This document shows positions 17,014-25,666 of a stretch of 64,000 nucleotides of DNA, piece after piece. How positions within the stretch are numbered: position 1 is the stretch's first letter; every line of letters starts with the position of its first letter. Origin of the DNA: Evansella caseinilytica (GTDB taxonomy: Bacteria > Bacillota > Bacilli > Bacillales > Salisediminibacteriaceae); NCBI RefSeq assembly GCF_900107275.1, contig NZ_FNPI01000021.1:33553-97552 (forward strand). Direction: 5' to 3'. The notes below the pieces were generated by a model. The model searched no databases, was not told where the DNA came from, and saw only the letters and a list, made by a program, of their open reading frames with translations. Made by a program: the position numbers and the translations under genes.

Positions 17014-18006
17014 ATGACAACGATACGTGATGTGGCGAAGCATGCCAATGTATCCGCTGCGACAGTTTCCAGAGTATTGAATAAAAAAGGGTATGTGAGC
17101 AAGGAGGCGGAGGAAGCCGTGCTGACTGCCATAAAAGAACTGAACTTCCGTCCAAACGCTGTCGCGCGTACATTGTACAACAAATCATCCCGTATGATCG
17201 GACTGATTGTGCCGGACATCACCAACCCGTTTTTTCCCGAGCTCGCCCGTGCTGTCGAGGATGTGGCGTTGACTTACGGGTATACCGTGGTATTGTGCAA
17301 CGCGGACGGAAATGTCGAGAAGGAACACAACTACATTGAAGCGCTTAAACAAAAATATGTCGATGGCATCATCTTGACAACGAATCAACTATCTTTTTCA
17401 GATGAAGAGGAGGTAGGTGTCCCGATGGTTGCTCTTGACAGAATCATCGGCAGCAAGATTCCAACCGTCGTTTCCTCTAACGAAGAAGGGGGCGCCGCGG
17501 CAGCGAGGCATTTGATTGAAAACGGCTGTCGATTTCTCGCGCACTTACGTGGTCCAAAGGGATTAGCGACGGCGGAGGATCGGTTATCCGGTTTCAGAAA
17601 AGTAGTGGAACAATCTGGAGTTGCCAATGTCATTGTGGAAGCCGACTTTCATTTTGAAAAATCAGAGCAGGTAACTGCAAAACTGCTGGAACATCATCCG
17701 ACAATCGATGGTATTTTTGCCAGTAGCGACGTATCTGCCGCCGGCGCCATCAAAGCGGCAACCGCCATGGGAAAAAAAGTGCCGGACGATTTGCAGGTAA
17801 TCGGCTTCGACGGCATCCCGTTCGGAGAAATGCTTGTACCATCGCTGACAACCATTGCCCAGCCGATTTATAAAATGGGGGCAATGGCGGCAAGACTATT
17901 AATTAAGCTCATTGAAAATAAACCGTTGGAGCGCTTTTACTATGAATTACCGACCGAATTGATCAAACGTCAAACAACGCGAAGAAAGGAAGAAAACAAT
18001 GAGTAA
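17014..18006 (+). CDS. rbsR: Ribose operon repressor, LacI family
   Basis: A 330-residue LacI-family repressor. N-terminal HTH is TIRDVAKHANVSAATVSRVL with hinge region ending RPNAVARTL; the rest is a periplasmic-binding-like ligand domain (LIVPDITNPFFPELARAV, GIFASSDVSAAGAIKAA, GFDGIPFGEMLVPSLTTIAQP). It most likely represses this operon through the palindrome at 16965-16978 and is released by ribose or a phosphorylated derivative. First gene of rbsRKDACB; its end overlaps rbsK by 8 bases. Confidence 0.92.
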   Translation: MTTIRDVAKHANVSAATVSRVLNKKGYVSKEAEEAVLTAIKELNFRPNAVARTLYNKSSRMIGLIVPDITNPFFPELARAVEDVALTYGYTVVLCNADGNVEKEHNYIEALKQKYVDGIILTTNQLSFSDEEEVGVPMVALDRIIGSKIPTVVSSNEEGGAAAARHLIENGCRFLAHLRGPKGLATAEDRLSGFRKVVEQSGVANVIVEADFHFEKSEQVTAKLLEHHPTIDGIFASSDVSAAGAIKAATAMGKKVPDDLQVIGFDGIPFGEMLVPSLTTIAQPIYKMGAMAARLLIKLIENKPLERFYYELPTELIKRQTTRRKEENNE

Positions 18007-18901
18007 ACGCCCTGTCATTACTGTCATTGGAAGTATCAACATGGATATGGTCACCGTTACGGACAGCGTCCCTGTTCAAGGGGAAACAATCATCGGGGAA
18101 CGATTTGCAACCGTGCCTGGAGGGAAAGGCGCCAATCAGGCAGTGGCAGCCGCGCGCCTTGGCGGAAAGGTACAATTTATCGGCCGTGTCGGGGAGGATG
18201 CCATTGGTAAGCAACTGATGAACACATTGCAACAGGAAGGGATATCCATCAATGGTGTGGAACCGGTTACACACACCGGTTCGGGAACAGCGACGATTAT
18301 TGTTTCCAACGGCGACAATCGCATCATTGTCGTTCCTGGGGCAAATAAGGAAGTAACGCCGGATTATGTCCGGAAATATCACGACTCGATTTTATCCAGT
18401 GATCTCGTTTTACTTCAGTTTGAAATTCCGTTGGAAACGGTAAAATACTGTCTGAATTTATGCAGCGAACACGGCATATCTGTTATTTTAAATCCGGCAC
18501 CGGCAAGAGCGCTGGATGCATACGATTGGAAAAAAGCAGCTTACATTACGCCGAATGAAACCGAAGCAAAGGAGTTGTTTTCCGAACAGCAGGCGCGGGA
18601 CCGGGAACTGGATGAGAAGCTCATCATTACGATGGGAGAAGGCGGTGTGAAGTTTATAAACGAAGGCGCTGTACATCACGCACCTGCCTACAATGTGAAA
18701 GCTGTTGATACAACAGGAGCAGGGGATACCTTTAACGGCGCCCTCGCAGTAGCGCTGGCGGAAAACAAGCCACTGCCAGAAGCAGTTGCCTTTGCCAACG
18801 GTGCCGCCGCCTTATCAGTCCAGCGCTTTGGCGCGCAAGGCGGCATGCCGACGAGGGAGGAGCTGAATGATTTTTTCACTGAGCGGGGGAAAGAAATATG
18901 A
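17999..18901 (+). CDS. rbsK: Ribokinase
   Basis: Phosphorylates D-ribose to ribose-5-phosphate with ATP. A 300-residue PfkB-family kinase: N-terminal signature [16 protein letters not shown] (residues ~41-56) and C-terminal [17 protein letters not shown] with the catalytic Asp. It overlaps rbsR at the 5' end and rbsD by four bases (ATGA) at the 3' end, indicating a tightly coupled operon. Confidence 0.95.
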   Translation: MSKRPVITVIGSINMDMVTVTDSVPVQGETIIGERFATVPGGKGANQAVAAARLGGKVQFIGRVGEDAIGKQLMNTLQQEGISINGVEPVTHTGSGTATIIVSNGDNRIIVVPGANKEVTPDYVRKYHDSILSSDLVLLQFEIPLETVKYCLNLCSEHGISVILNPAPARALDAYDWKKAAYITPNETEAKELFSEQQARDRELDEKLIITMGEGGVKFINEGAVHHAPAYNVKAVDTTGAGDTFNGALAVALAENKPLPEAVAFANGAAALSVQRFGAQGGMPTREELNDFFTERGKEI

Positions 18902-19287
18902 AAAAGCATGGAATAGTAAACAGAGATATTGCCGGAATACTGGCCAAATTAGGACATACAGACACGATTGTCATCGCCGATTGCGGACTTCCGATTCCTG
19001 ACGGAGTCCAATGTATCGACCTGTCGATTAAATACGGGGTACCGGCTTTTGAAGAAGTATTTGCGGAGATATTAAATGACATGGAAGTAGAGAAAATGAT
19101 TTGTGCAGAAGAAATCAAACAGCAAAATGAAAAGGTTTACAATCGTCTGATGAAAAGCGGCTTTCCTATCGAGTACATTGACCATGAGCATTTTAAGAAA
19201 CGGACAAAGCAAGCAAAGGCGATTATACGAACCGGAGAAGTGACACCTTACGCCAACATTATTCTTCAGGCAGGTGTGATTTTCTAA
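18898..19287 (+). CDS. rbsD: D-ribose pyranase
   Basis: Interconverts beta-pyranose and beta-furanose forms of ribose so that rbsK can use it. 129 residues, usual family length is about 130. Characteristic motifs: [20 protein letters not shown] (catalytic His region), [12 protein letters not shown], and the C-terminal [21 protein letters not shown] overlaps the rbsK stop. A family A repeat follows immediately and separates it from rbsA by about 210 bases. Confidence 0.95.
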   Translation: MKKHGIVNRDIAGILAKLGHTDTIVIADCGLPIPDGVQCIDLSIKYGVPAFEEVFAEILNDMEVEKMICAEEIKQQNEKVYNRLMKSGFPIEYIDHEHFKKRTKQAKAIIRTGEVTPYANIILQAGVIF

Positions 19288-19288
19288 A

Positions 19289-19438
19289 AGAGTGTGTTCA
19301 AAAAGGCAATGGTTCCACTCGATGCGCCCAACTGCGAGAAAACCACTCGCAGCCGGGCTGAAAAGAATGCATCGGCTCCACTCATTGCGATCGTGTTTGT
19401 TCAAGAAGATAAAAACCGATCTTTTGAACAAACACTAA
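19289..19438. repeat. Family A repeat, copy A5, inside the rbs operon
   Basis: Short form: GAGTGTGTTCAAAAAGGCAATGG at the left, the CTGCGAGAAAACCACTCGCAG hairpin, GAATGCATCGGCTCCACTC, and a right-end hairpin TTGTTCAAGAAGAT...ATCTTTTGAACAAAC. It sits between rbsD and rbsA in sense orientation, so its terminator-like end faces rbsACB. Confidence 0.8.
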
Positions 19439-19499
19439 AAGGAACATTAAAGTCAATGATTTGGAAAGCTGTCCGCATTTCTAATAAGGAGTGTTCATT

Positions 19500-20996
19500 A
19501 TGATTATTCAAATGGAGGGAATATCCAAGTCGTTCAGTGGAAATCAGGTGTTGAAAGGTGTTGATTTTTCGCTGGAAAAAGGAGAAATTCATGCGTTGAT
19601 GGGCGAGAATGGCGCCGGAAAATCCACGTTAATGAAAATTCTCACAGGAATTTACCCAAAAAATGGCGGCACGGTGAAAGTAAAAGGGAAATTGGCGGAG
19701 TATAAGCACCCGAAAGATGCGGAAAATGACGGTATTGCAGTGATTCACCAGGAACTGAATATCTTGCCGGAGCTTACAGTAGCCGAAAACTTGTTTTTAG
19801 GAAACGAACAGACCGTCGGAAATACCCCATGGCTGAAAACAAAAGAGATGAATCGTCTTGCGGAAAAAAAGCTCGCTGAGCTTGGCCTGCATGTGAAACC
19901 GACGGAGCGGGCGGGAAATTTATCCGTCGGCAAGCAGCAAATCATTGAAATTGCCAAGGCGTTGATGACCAATGCCGACATTATTATCATGGACGAGCCG
20001 ACCGCCGCCTTGACTGATCGCGAAATTGAAACATTGTTTCAGATGATAAACCGTTTGCAGGAGAAAGGGGTGTCGTTTATCTACATCTCCCACCGGATGG
20101 AAGAAATTTTTTCTCTTTGCCAGCGAATCACCGTGCTGCGAGATGGGGAGCTGGCGGGGGTGAAGAGGGTGGCAGAAACCGATTTTGACGCCATTGTCAG
20201 CATGATGGTTGGCAGGGAACTGGGAGGGAGATTTCCAAAGCTTGACAACGCCCCTGGTAAAGTAAAGCTGGAAGTAAACAGCCTTACCCGCGCCGGAGAA
20301 TTTGAAGACATCTCGTTTTCCGTAAGGGCCGGAGAAATTGTCGGCATCTCCGGGCTGATGGGCGCCGGCCGTTCCGAGGTGGTTGAAACGTTGTTCGGGT
20401 ACCGGAAACCAGACAAAGGCACGATTATCATTGACGGAAAGGAAGCGCGGATTCACTCTCCGGTGGATGCAATAAACAACGGCCTCGGCTTCATCACGGA
20501 AGACAGGAAATCAAAAGGCTTGATCACAGAATTTTCTATTCGGGACAATCTCAGTCTGGCAAATTTACCTTCGATTTCCTCGTACGGCTGGATAGCCAAA
20601 GCGAAAGAGGAGGGACTGTATGAGCGATTAATGAAACAACTTGGCGTTGTCTGCTCGGGGCCGGAGCAGCAAGCAAAAGCGTTAAGCGGCGGCAATCAGC
20701 AAAAAGTTGTTATTGCCAAGTGGCTGGGAACGCATCCGGGTATTCTGATTCTGGACGAGCCGACAAGGGGAGTCGATGTCGGAGCCAAAAAAGAAATTTA
20801 TACGATAATGAAAGAGCTGGCCGAGCAGGGCGTTGCCATCATTATGGTATCCTCCGAGCTGCCGGAAGTGATTGGTATGAGTTCGCGAGTGGTGGTCATG
20901 TTTGAAGGCAGGCTGAAGGCAGTTTTGGAACGGGAAGAACTAAGTGAAGAACACATTATGCATTACGCCACTGGAGGTGATAAAAATGTTAGGTAA
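19500..20996 (+). CDS. rbsA: Ribose ABC transporter ATP-binding protein
   Basis: A 498-residue tandem ATPase that powers ribose import. The first domain has Walker [10 protein letters not shown], signature LSVGKQQ and Walker [11 protein letters not shown]. The second has the degenerate [10 protein letters not shown]-loop typical of Rbs[16 protein letters not shown] and [12 protein letters not shown] 19500 has AAGGAG 7 bases upstream. It overlaps rbsC by 11 bases. Confidence 0.94.
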   Translation: MIIQMEGISKSFSGNQVLKGVDFSLEKGEIHALMGENGAGKSTLMKILTGIYPKNGGTVKVKGKLAEYKHPKDAENDGIAVIHQELNILPELTVAENLFLGNEQTVGNTPWLKTKEMNRLAEKKLAELGLHVKPTERAGNLSVGKQQIIEIAKALMTNADIIIMDEPTAALTDREIETLFQMINRLQEKGVSFIYISHRMEEIFSLCQRITVLRDGELAGVKRVAETDFDAIVSMMVGRELGGRFPKLDNAPGKVKLEVNSLTRAGEFEDISFSVRAGEIVGISGLMGAGRSEVVETLFGYRKPDKGTIIIDGKEARIHSPVDAINNGLGFITEDRKSKGLITEFSIRDNLSLANLPSISSYGWIAKAKEEGLYERLMKQLGVVCSGPEQQAKALSGGNQQKVVIAKWLGTHPGILILDEPTRGVDVGAKKEIYTIMKELAEQGVAIIMVSSELPEVIGMSSRVVVMFEGRLKAVLEREELSEEHIMHYATGGDKNVR

Positions 20997-21930
20997 AGGA
21001 AAAGTATCTGTAAATCTGACAAAATTAGGTCCGTTAATCGGACTGCTGCTGATCATTGTCATTATCACTGTTTTAAATCCTGGTTTTTTATCCTTCTCAA
21101 ACATTTTGAATGTGCTTCGTCAAGTATCCATCAACGCACTGATTGCTTTTGGGATGACGTTTGTTATTTTGACTGGGGGAATTGATTTATCCGTCGGTTC
21201 GATTCTCGCGTTATCCGGGGCGATAACCGCCAGCTTGCTGGCATCAGGCGTCGATCCGGTGCTTGCGGTATTGGCCGGACTGCTTGTCGGTGCCGCCCTC
21301 GGCGCCTTTAACGGGTTGATCATTTCCAAAGGCAAGGTGGCGCCGTTTATTGCGACCTTGGCAACGATGACGGTCTTCCGCGGCTTAACCTTGATGTTTA
21401 CGGATGGAAAGCCGATTACTGGTTTGGGAGAGTCGACGTTTTTTCAAATGCTTGGCCGGGGCTATTTGTTTGGCATTCCTGTACCTGCTGTGACGATGGT
21501 CGTTTCCTTTCTCGTATTGTACTGCGTTTTGAAAAAAACGACGTTCGGGCGCCGTGTCTATGCGGTTGGTGGAAACGAAGAAGCAGCTGTATTGTCCGGT
21601 ATTAAAGCAGGCCGAGTCAAGATTTATGTCTACTCGCTAACCGGATTCTTGTCAGCGCTTGCAGGGATTATTTTAACCTCGAGATTAAACTCGGCGCAGC
21701 CGACTGCCGGATCGATGTATGAACTGGATGCCATCGCAGCTGTTGTACTCGGCGGAACGAGCTTAACAGGGGGAAGAGGCTGGATCGTAGGCACGCTTGT
21801 TGGTGCCTTGATTATCGGAGTCTTGAATAACGGGCTCAATCTGCTGGGAGTAAGCTCCTTCTTCCAGCAAGTAGTAAAAGGCGGCGTGATTTTACTTGCT
21901 GTGTTATTGGATCGTAAAAAAAGCGCTTGA
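20986..21930 (+). CDS. rbsC: Ribose ABC transporter permease
   Basis: A 314-residue membrane permease with about 8-10 hydrophobic segments. Family motifs [16 protein letters not shown] (residues ~64-79) and [15 protein letters not shown] are clear. ATG 20986 is preferred because GGAGGTGAT lies upstream inside the end of rbsA. Forms the transport channel with RbsA and RbsB. Confidence 0.94.
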   Translation: MLGKGKVSVNLTKLGPLIGLLLIIVIITVLNPGFLSFSNILNVLRQVSINALIAFGMTFVILTGGIDLSVGSILALSGAITASLLASGVDPVLAVLAGLLVGAALGAFNGLIISKGKVAPFIATLATMTVFRGLTLMFTDGKPITGLGESTFFQMLGRGYLFGIPVPAVTMVVSFLVLYCVLKKTTFGRRVYAVGGNEEAAVLSGIKAGRVKIYVYSLTGFLSALAGIILTSRLNSAQPTAGSMYELDAIAAVVLGGTSLTGGRGWIVGTLVGALIIGVLNNGLNLLGVSSFFQQVVKGGVILLAVLLDRKKSA

Positions 21931-22191
21931 GGATTGGCTGAGCAAAGGGGAGTGATTGACTTTGAAATGGTTGTTTTAGCGAATGGGATCCGTGTCTTTT
22001 GAGCACAGTTGCTATCATAGAAGCGCGGTGTCTAAACCGTTGTCCTGCGCTTGAAGATTGGGGTAAATTTCTTTTTCAAAACTGTGAAACGATGATGAAC
22101 CGTACCGCGATACGGTGCAATTTTTAAACACGCGCTGTGTGGTGCAGGAGTCGTGGCAGGCGGCAAAAAAATGATAAGGGGAGAAGAAAAA
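21931..22191. other. Gap between rbsC and rbsB
   Basis: About 260 bases without a gene; in Bacillus rbsB normally follows rbsC closely. A small ACCGTA/TACGGT hairpin lies near 22101-22118. The segment may be a decayed insertion, but no recognised repeat ends were seen. Confidence 0.4.
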
Positions 22192-23130
22192 ATGAAAAAA
22201 ATGTGGATGCTTTTGTCAGTGTTGTTGTTGGTTTTCGTTACGGCGTGTTCAATGGAATCGCCGGGAAATGAATCCGGAGCAGACAGCGGGTCAGGAGATA
22301 GTGGAGAAAGTGCAGATGGCGACTTTACGGTAGGCTTTTCGATTTCAACATTAAATAATCCGTTCTTTGTCACGCTTCAAGAGGGAGCGGAAGCAAAGGC
22401 TGACGAATTAGGGGTGGAGCTGATTACATTGGATGCGCAGGATGACGATGCCAAGCAGGTGAGCGACGTGGAAGATTTGATTCAGCGTGGCGTGGACGTC
22501 ATTTTGATTAATCCGACAGATTCTTCTTCTGTTGTTGCTGCAGTGGAAGTAGCCAACGGTGCTGGCATTCCTGTCATTACAGTTGATCGCGGTGCAGAAG
22601 GCGGCGACGTCGTGACGCATATCGCGTCCGACAATGTCGCCGGCGGAGAAATGGCGGCGCAATTGCTTGTCGATTTAGTTGGAGACGGTGCCGAAGTCGC
22701 AGAATTAGAAGGAATTCCTGGAAGTTCGGCAGCCCGGGAACGCGGGGAAGGGTTTCATCATGTGGCGGAAGGCAGTCTTGATGTCGTCACTTCTCAAACC
22801 GCTAATTTCAATCGTTCCGAAGGGTTGACAGTGATGGAAAATATTCTGCAAAGCAACCCAGGCATCACCGGCGTTTTTGCTCATAATGATGAAATGGCAT
22901 TAGGTGCCTTGGAAGCCATCGAAGCCGCTGGAAAAGGTGGCGAAATCGTGGTGATTGGCTTTGATGCAACCGACGACGCTGTGGAGGCAGTAGAAGCAGG
23001 GCGCTTGGCAGGGACAGTTGCTCAGCAGCCGGTGCTGATCGGTGAATCAGCCGTGGACGCGGCATTGAAAGTTCTTCAGGGAGAAGCGGTGGAAGCGTAC
23101 ATTCCGGTGGAGCTGGAGCTTGTGAAATAG
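22192..23130 (+). CDS. rbsB: Ribose-binding lipoprotein
   Basis: A 312-residue substrate-binding protein. Lipoprotein signal peptide with lipobox VTAC at residues ~17-20, followed by a Ser/Gly/Asp-rich linker. Ribose-family motifs: STLNNPFFVTLQEGAEAKA, LINPTDSSSV, ITVDRGAEGGDVVTHIASDN, FAHNDEMALGALEAI and VIGFDATDDAVEAV. ATG 22192 has AAGGGGAGAAG upstream; the longer frame back to 22153 would disturb the signal peptide. Delivers ribose to RbsC. Confidence 0.94.
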   Translation: MKKMWMLLSVLLLVFVTACSMESPGNESGADSGSGDSGESADGDFTVGFSISTLNNPFFVTLQEGAEAKADELGVELITLDAQDDDAKQVSDVEDLIQRGVDVILINPTDSSSVVAAVEVANGAGIPVITVDRGAEGGDVVTHIASDNVAGGEMAAQLLVDLVGDGAEVAELEGIPGSSAARERGEGFHHVAEGSLDVVTSQTANFNRSEGLTVMENILQSNPGITGVFAHNDEMALGALEAIEAAGKGGEIVVIGFDATDDAVEAVEAGRLAGTVAQQPVLIGESAVDAALKVLQGEAVEAYIPVELELVK

Positions 23131-23152
23131 CTAAAGTTTATCATGGAAGGTG

Positions 23153-23187
23153 GAGCCCCGGGAATAATAATCCGTGGCTCTTTCCTT
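23153..23187 (+). terminator. Terminator after rbsB
   Basis: Stem GAGCCCCGG/CCGTGGCTC (one mismatch), loop of about 10, followed by TTTCCTT. Weak T tract, so moderate support. Confidence 0.6.
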
Positions 23188-23247
23188 GGATTCAGGATGG
23201 TGTATGGACAGGCACAATATTTCTTGTTGCCATGAGAGGAATGAGCA

Positions 23248-23288
23248 ATATATTACCCCTAACTGTATTTTGGTCAGGGGTAATATAT
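23248..23288. other. Perfect 13-bp hairpin of unknown role
   Basis: ATATATTACCCCT (23248-23260) pairs exactly with AGGGGTAATATAT (23276-23288) around a 15-nt loop. No T run follows. Could be a binding site, a processed RNA structure or a remnant element end. Confidence 0.5.
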
Positions 23289-23436
23289 ATGTGATATGTG
23301 GTATGTTTTCTTATGATCTTCTTAGAGGCAGTTTGAATATTGGTTTGCAGTTGTCGGTTTTTTCTTAATGAAGTGATAGTCTTGACTTGATGATTGAAGC
23401 TGTTTTTCAGAAGGATGTTGGGGGGGGGAAGAACCA

Positions 23437-23832
23437 TTATTTTTCCCGCAGGATGTCAATCGCATTTTGATGTTGTTTCTGTACAATCGACAGCTGTCGT
23501 ATTTCACTGCTTAATTCGGATTTTGTTTGCTCAAATTTTTTCATTAAATTATTGTAGAAAAATACGATTTCTTTACGCAATTCAGCTTGTTCTTCTTTTA
23601 AACTGGAAACGTCGTTCTGCAATGCCGCTTGTCCTTCTTTTAAGCTGGAAACGTCGTTCTGCAGTGCCGCTTGTCCCTCTTTGAGAGAGGAGATGTCGCT
23701 GCGCAAAAGAGCTTGATCATTGCTTAGCTGAGCTTGTTCTTCTTTTAAGCTGGATAATTCTTTCCGTATCTCCTTTTGTCCGTCGGAAAGCGAGTCTAAA
23801 CGGTGGATGATTTTTGATAATAATGCTTCCAT
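23437..23832 (-). CDS. Coiled-coil protein with 14-residue repeats
   Basis: A 131-residue, highly charged protein predicted to be almost wholly coiled coil. It contains repeats of SSLKEGQAALQNDV (two exact copies plus flanking variants SSLKEEQAQLSND and SSLKEEQAELRKEI). No signal peptide or membrane segment. AAAGGAGGTGA precedes the ATG at good spacing, supporting a real gene. Related short coiled-coil proteins are common in Bacillus and their function is unknown. The repeat unit is 42 bp in DNA, so copy number may vary. Confidence 0.75.
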   Translation of the reverse strand: MEALLSKIIHRLDSLSDGQKEIRKELSSLKEEQAQLSNDQALLRSDISSLKEGQAALQNDVSSLKEGQAALQNDVSSLKEEQAELRKEIVFFYNNLMKKFEQTKSELSSEIRQLSIVQKQHQNAIDILREK

Positions 23833-24176
23833 CCTTTTTCACCTCCTTTGTTATTTGCTTTCCATTATACATTATTGATATCAGATCAGCCACGATTTTT
23901 GTCGAAGGAATATCAGTGGTACCCGCTTTTGAAGTTAGCTGGGAACGAGATTCTCACAATCGGTATTTCGAGCCGAACCAATTGCTTCTTAGCCTTCTTG
24001 AACAGCGGCTGAAAAAAGAGTTGCATATTGGAGTTCTTCACACTTGTGTAAAGAGCTCCAATAAGCTGGGGACAGCCTGGTTTGCCAGTTTCTGCTTGCG
24101 TGAACTACTTTCGATGGTGACATCCGGAGACTGAGTGAGACTGGTCAAGTACGGCTGTCTTGCATCATGAGCAATA
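23833..24176. other. Intergenic region, no gene seen
   Basis: A 106-codon plus-strand frame has no recognisable features. An imperfect hairpin TTGGAG...CTCCAA lies at about 24029-24063 and GGGGACAG, a common Bacillus palindrome core, at 24069. Confidence 0.4.
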
Positions 24177-25094
24177 TTATTTTTTTACCGCGTGAATAAA
24201 ATGGATGGTTTCGAAAGCAGAAAGGTAGTCGTCGCGATCTTTAAAGTACTGTTCATCGATTTCGGCCGGTGATAAATGCTGATAAATCAGCAGACCTGCT
24301 TTTTCCAGGATTTTCTCGATTTCATGATAAGAAAAGCACGCTTTCATCGGTTCCCCGCTAGCTGAAGCCATTTTTACCATATTTTCAACTCGATTGTCCT
24401 TTCCTTTCTCTTTAAACAGGTTTTCATCTGCATAATCAAATAGGATGGAGCTTCCGGAAGGAACAGCGGCAAACAATTTTTCAAGCAATGTGGAATTTTC
24501 GTCTTTCGTTAAATAATAGGAAACACCCAGAAGGCTAAAACACGTTTTTTTTCTGCAATCCATTCCGTTGCTGGTTAGGCCGAGGTACAAAAATCCTTTA
24601 GAAAAATCCATAGGAACAAAGTGCAGATTGTTCGGAATTTCAAAGCCGGCATCAACAAGTCTTTTCTTTTTCAATTGCTGTGTCGCCGGGGAATCAACTT
24701 CAAATATTTCCAGGGAGCTCGCTAATTCCGGGTGCCGGAAACAAAAAGTATCGAAGCCGGCTCCCAATAGGACATATTGCCTTGTTCCCAGCGCCATTTC
24801 ATTGAGTACCATTTTTTCACAAAATGCAGCCCGTGCTAATGGCGTCGGTGAAAGCTGGATTTGTGTAATCCATTTTAAAATTTTCTGCGGCTGTCCCTTG
24901 TATTTTTCTGCGATCCTTTCGTTAAAATAGTGGATGTTTTGAACCATGTTTTCTTCGATGTTATGAAATTCCGTTTGTGTGATTAATTGTTTCGCTACGT
25001 AATCATTGAAGATTTTTGGTGTGTCAAATTGACTGTGGTAAGCTCTGCCGAAAGCGGATATCAATGAAGTTAAACTGGATTCGTTTTCTTTCAT
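24177..25094 (-). CDS. SAM-dependent methyltransferase, PPM1/LCMT-like family
   Basis: A 305-residue class I methyltransferase of the leucine carboxyl methyltransferase-like family found widely in bacteria. Motif I is QYVLLGAGFDTFCFR, followed by IFEVDSPATQQLKKKRL, and SLLGVSYYLTKDENSTLL; these are typical of the family. The substrate is unknown and may be a small carboxylic acid or natural-product intermediate. ATG 25094 has GAAGGAG at a spacing of nine; the longer start at 25115 overlaps that ribosome binding site. It stands alone on the minus strand. Confidence 0.82.
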   Translation of the reverse strand: MKENESSLTSLISAFGRAYHSQFDTPKIFNDYVAKQLITQTEFHNIEENMVQNIHYFNERIAEKYKGQPQKILKWITQIQLSPTPLARAAFCEKMVLNEMALGTRQYVLLGAGFDTFCFRHPELASSLEIFEVDSPATQQLKKKRLVDAGFEIPNNLHFVPMDFSKGFLYLGLTSNGMDCRKKTCFSLLGVSYYLTKDENSTLLEKLFAAVPSGSSILFDYADENLFKEKGKDNRVENMVKMASASGEPMKACFSYHEIEKILEKAGLLIYQHLSPAEIDEQYFKDRDDYLSAFETIHFIHAVKK

Positions 25095-25130
25095 GAAATA
25101 TGGCTCCTTCTTCATTCAGACATAAAAAAA

Positions 25131-25382
25131 TAGGGTCTGTAATAAAAGCTATTTAAAAATTTAAGGGCAATGGCGCCGTGCTTGTCTCTTCCTCTGCAAG
25201 CACAGCTTCGATGACTATCCGTCGAGACAACTCGATGGGAAAGGCATCGTAGCTTTGCTCGTCGCTGCACGCTCGATAGAAAAAACCACTTCTTTCGGGC
25301 TTTTGAAAAGATGCAGCGGCTTCGCTCATTGCTTCGGAGGTGTCTCAAAAGGAAAAAAACACCCTTTTGAGACACCTCAAAA
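25131..25382. repeat. Diverged family A-like repeat with different ends
   Basis: Keeps the order seen in long family A copies (GGGCAATGG, CTTGTCTCTTCCTCTGC, a GAGACAACTCG segment, GAAAAAACCACT, AAAGATGCAGCGGCTTCGC, CTCATTGCTTC) but ends in a different perfect 16-bp hairpin, GAGGTGTCTCAAAAGG with its complement (25337-25378). It is therefore a relative that has changed its terminal sequence. Confidence 0.6.
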
Positions 25383-25388
25383 AAAAAT

Positions 25389-25413
25389 GGGTCCTCATGG
25401 CCATGAGAACCCA
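25389..25413. terminator. Hairpin GGGTCCTCATGGCCATGAGAACCC
   Basis: Stem GGGTtCTCATGG-type pairing with its complement (25390-25413) after an A run. On the minus strand it precedes a run of T from the A tract, so it could terminate leftward transcription. Confidence 0.45.
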
Positions 25414-25562
25414 ATTATATATTTTAATTAATTAAAAGTAAATTATAGCACAAAAAAATTTTTTTGTCAATAATAATACTTAATAGGCGCTGTTTTTTTC
25501 TCCGGCAGCTAAACAGCTGAAAGAATAATTTTGCGCAAATGAAAATGACATTATTCAGAAAA

Positions 25563-25576
25563 TGTAAGCATTTACA
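25563..25576 (+). promoter_or_regulatory. cre-like site upstream of second PTS cluster
   Basis: TGTAAGCATTTACA matches the CcpA cre consensus TGWAANCGNTNWCA at all defined positions but one (A for the central G). It lies about 90 bases before the regulator start, so carbon catabolite control is plausible. Confidence 0.5.
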
Positions 25577-25666
25577 TCGTTGGTTTGGCGTCAATATAAT
25601 GAAAATATAAGTTAATTAACTTGCGATGATTCAAAAATTGCACATGTGCAAAGGGTGTGAGCCTGC

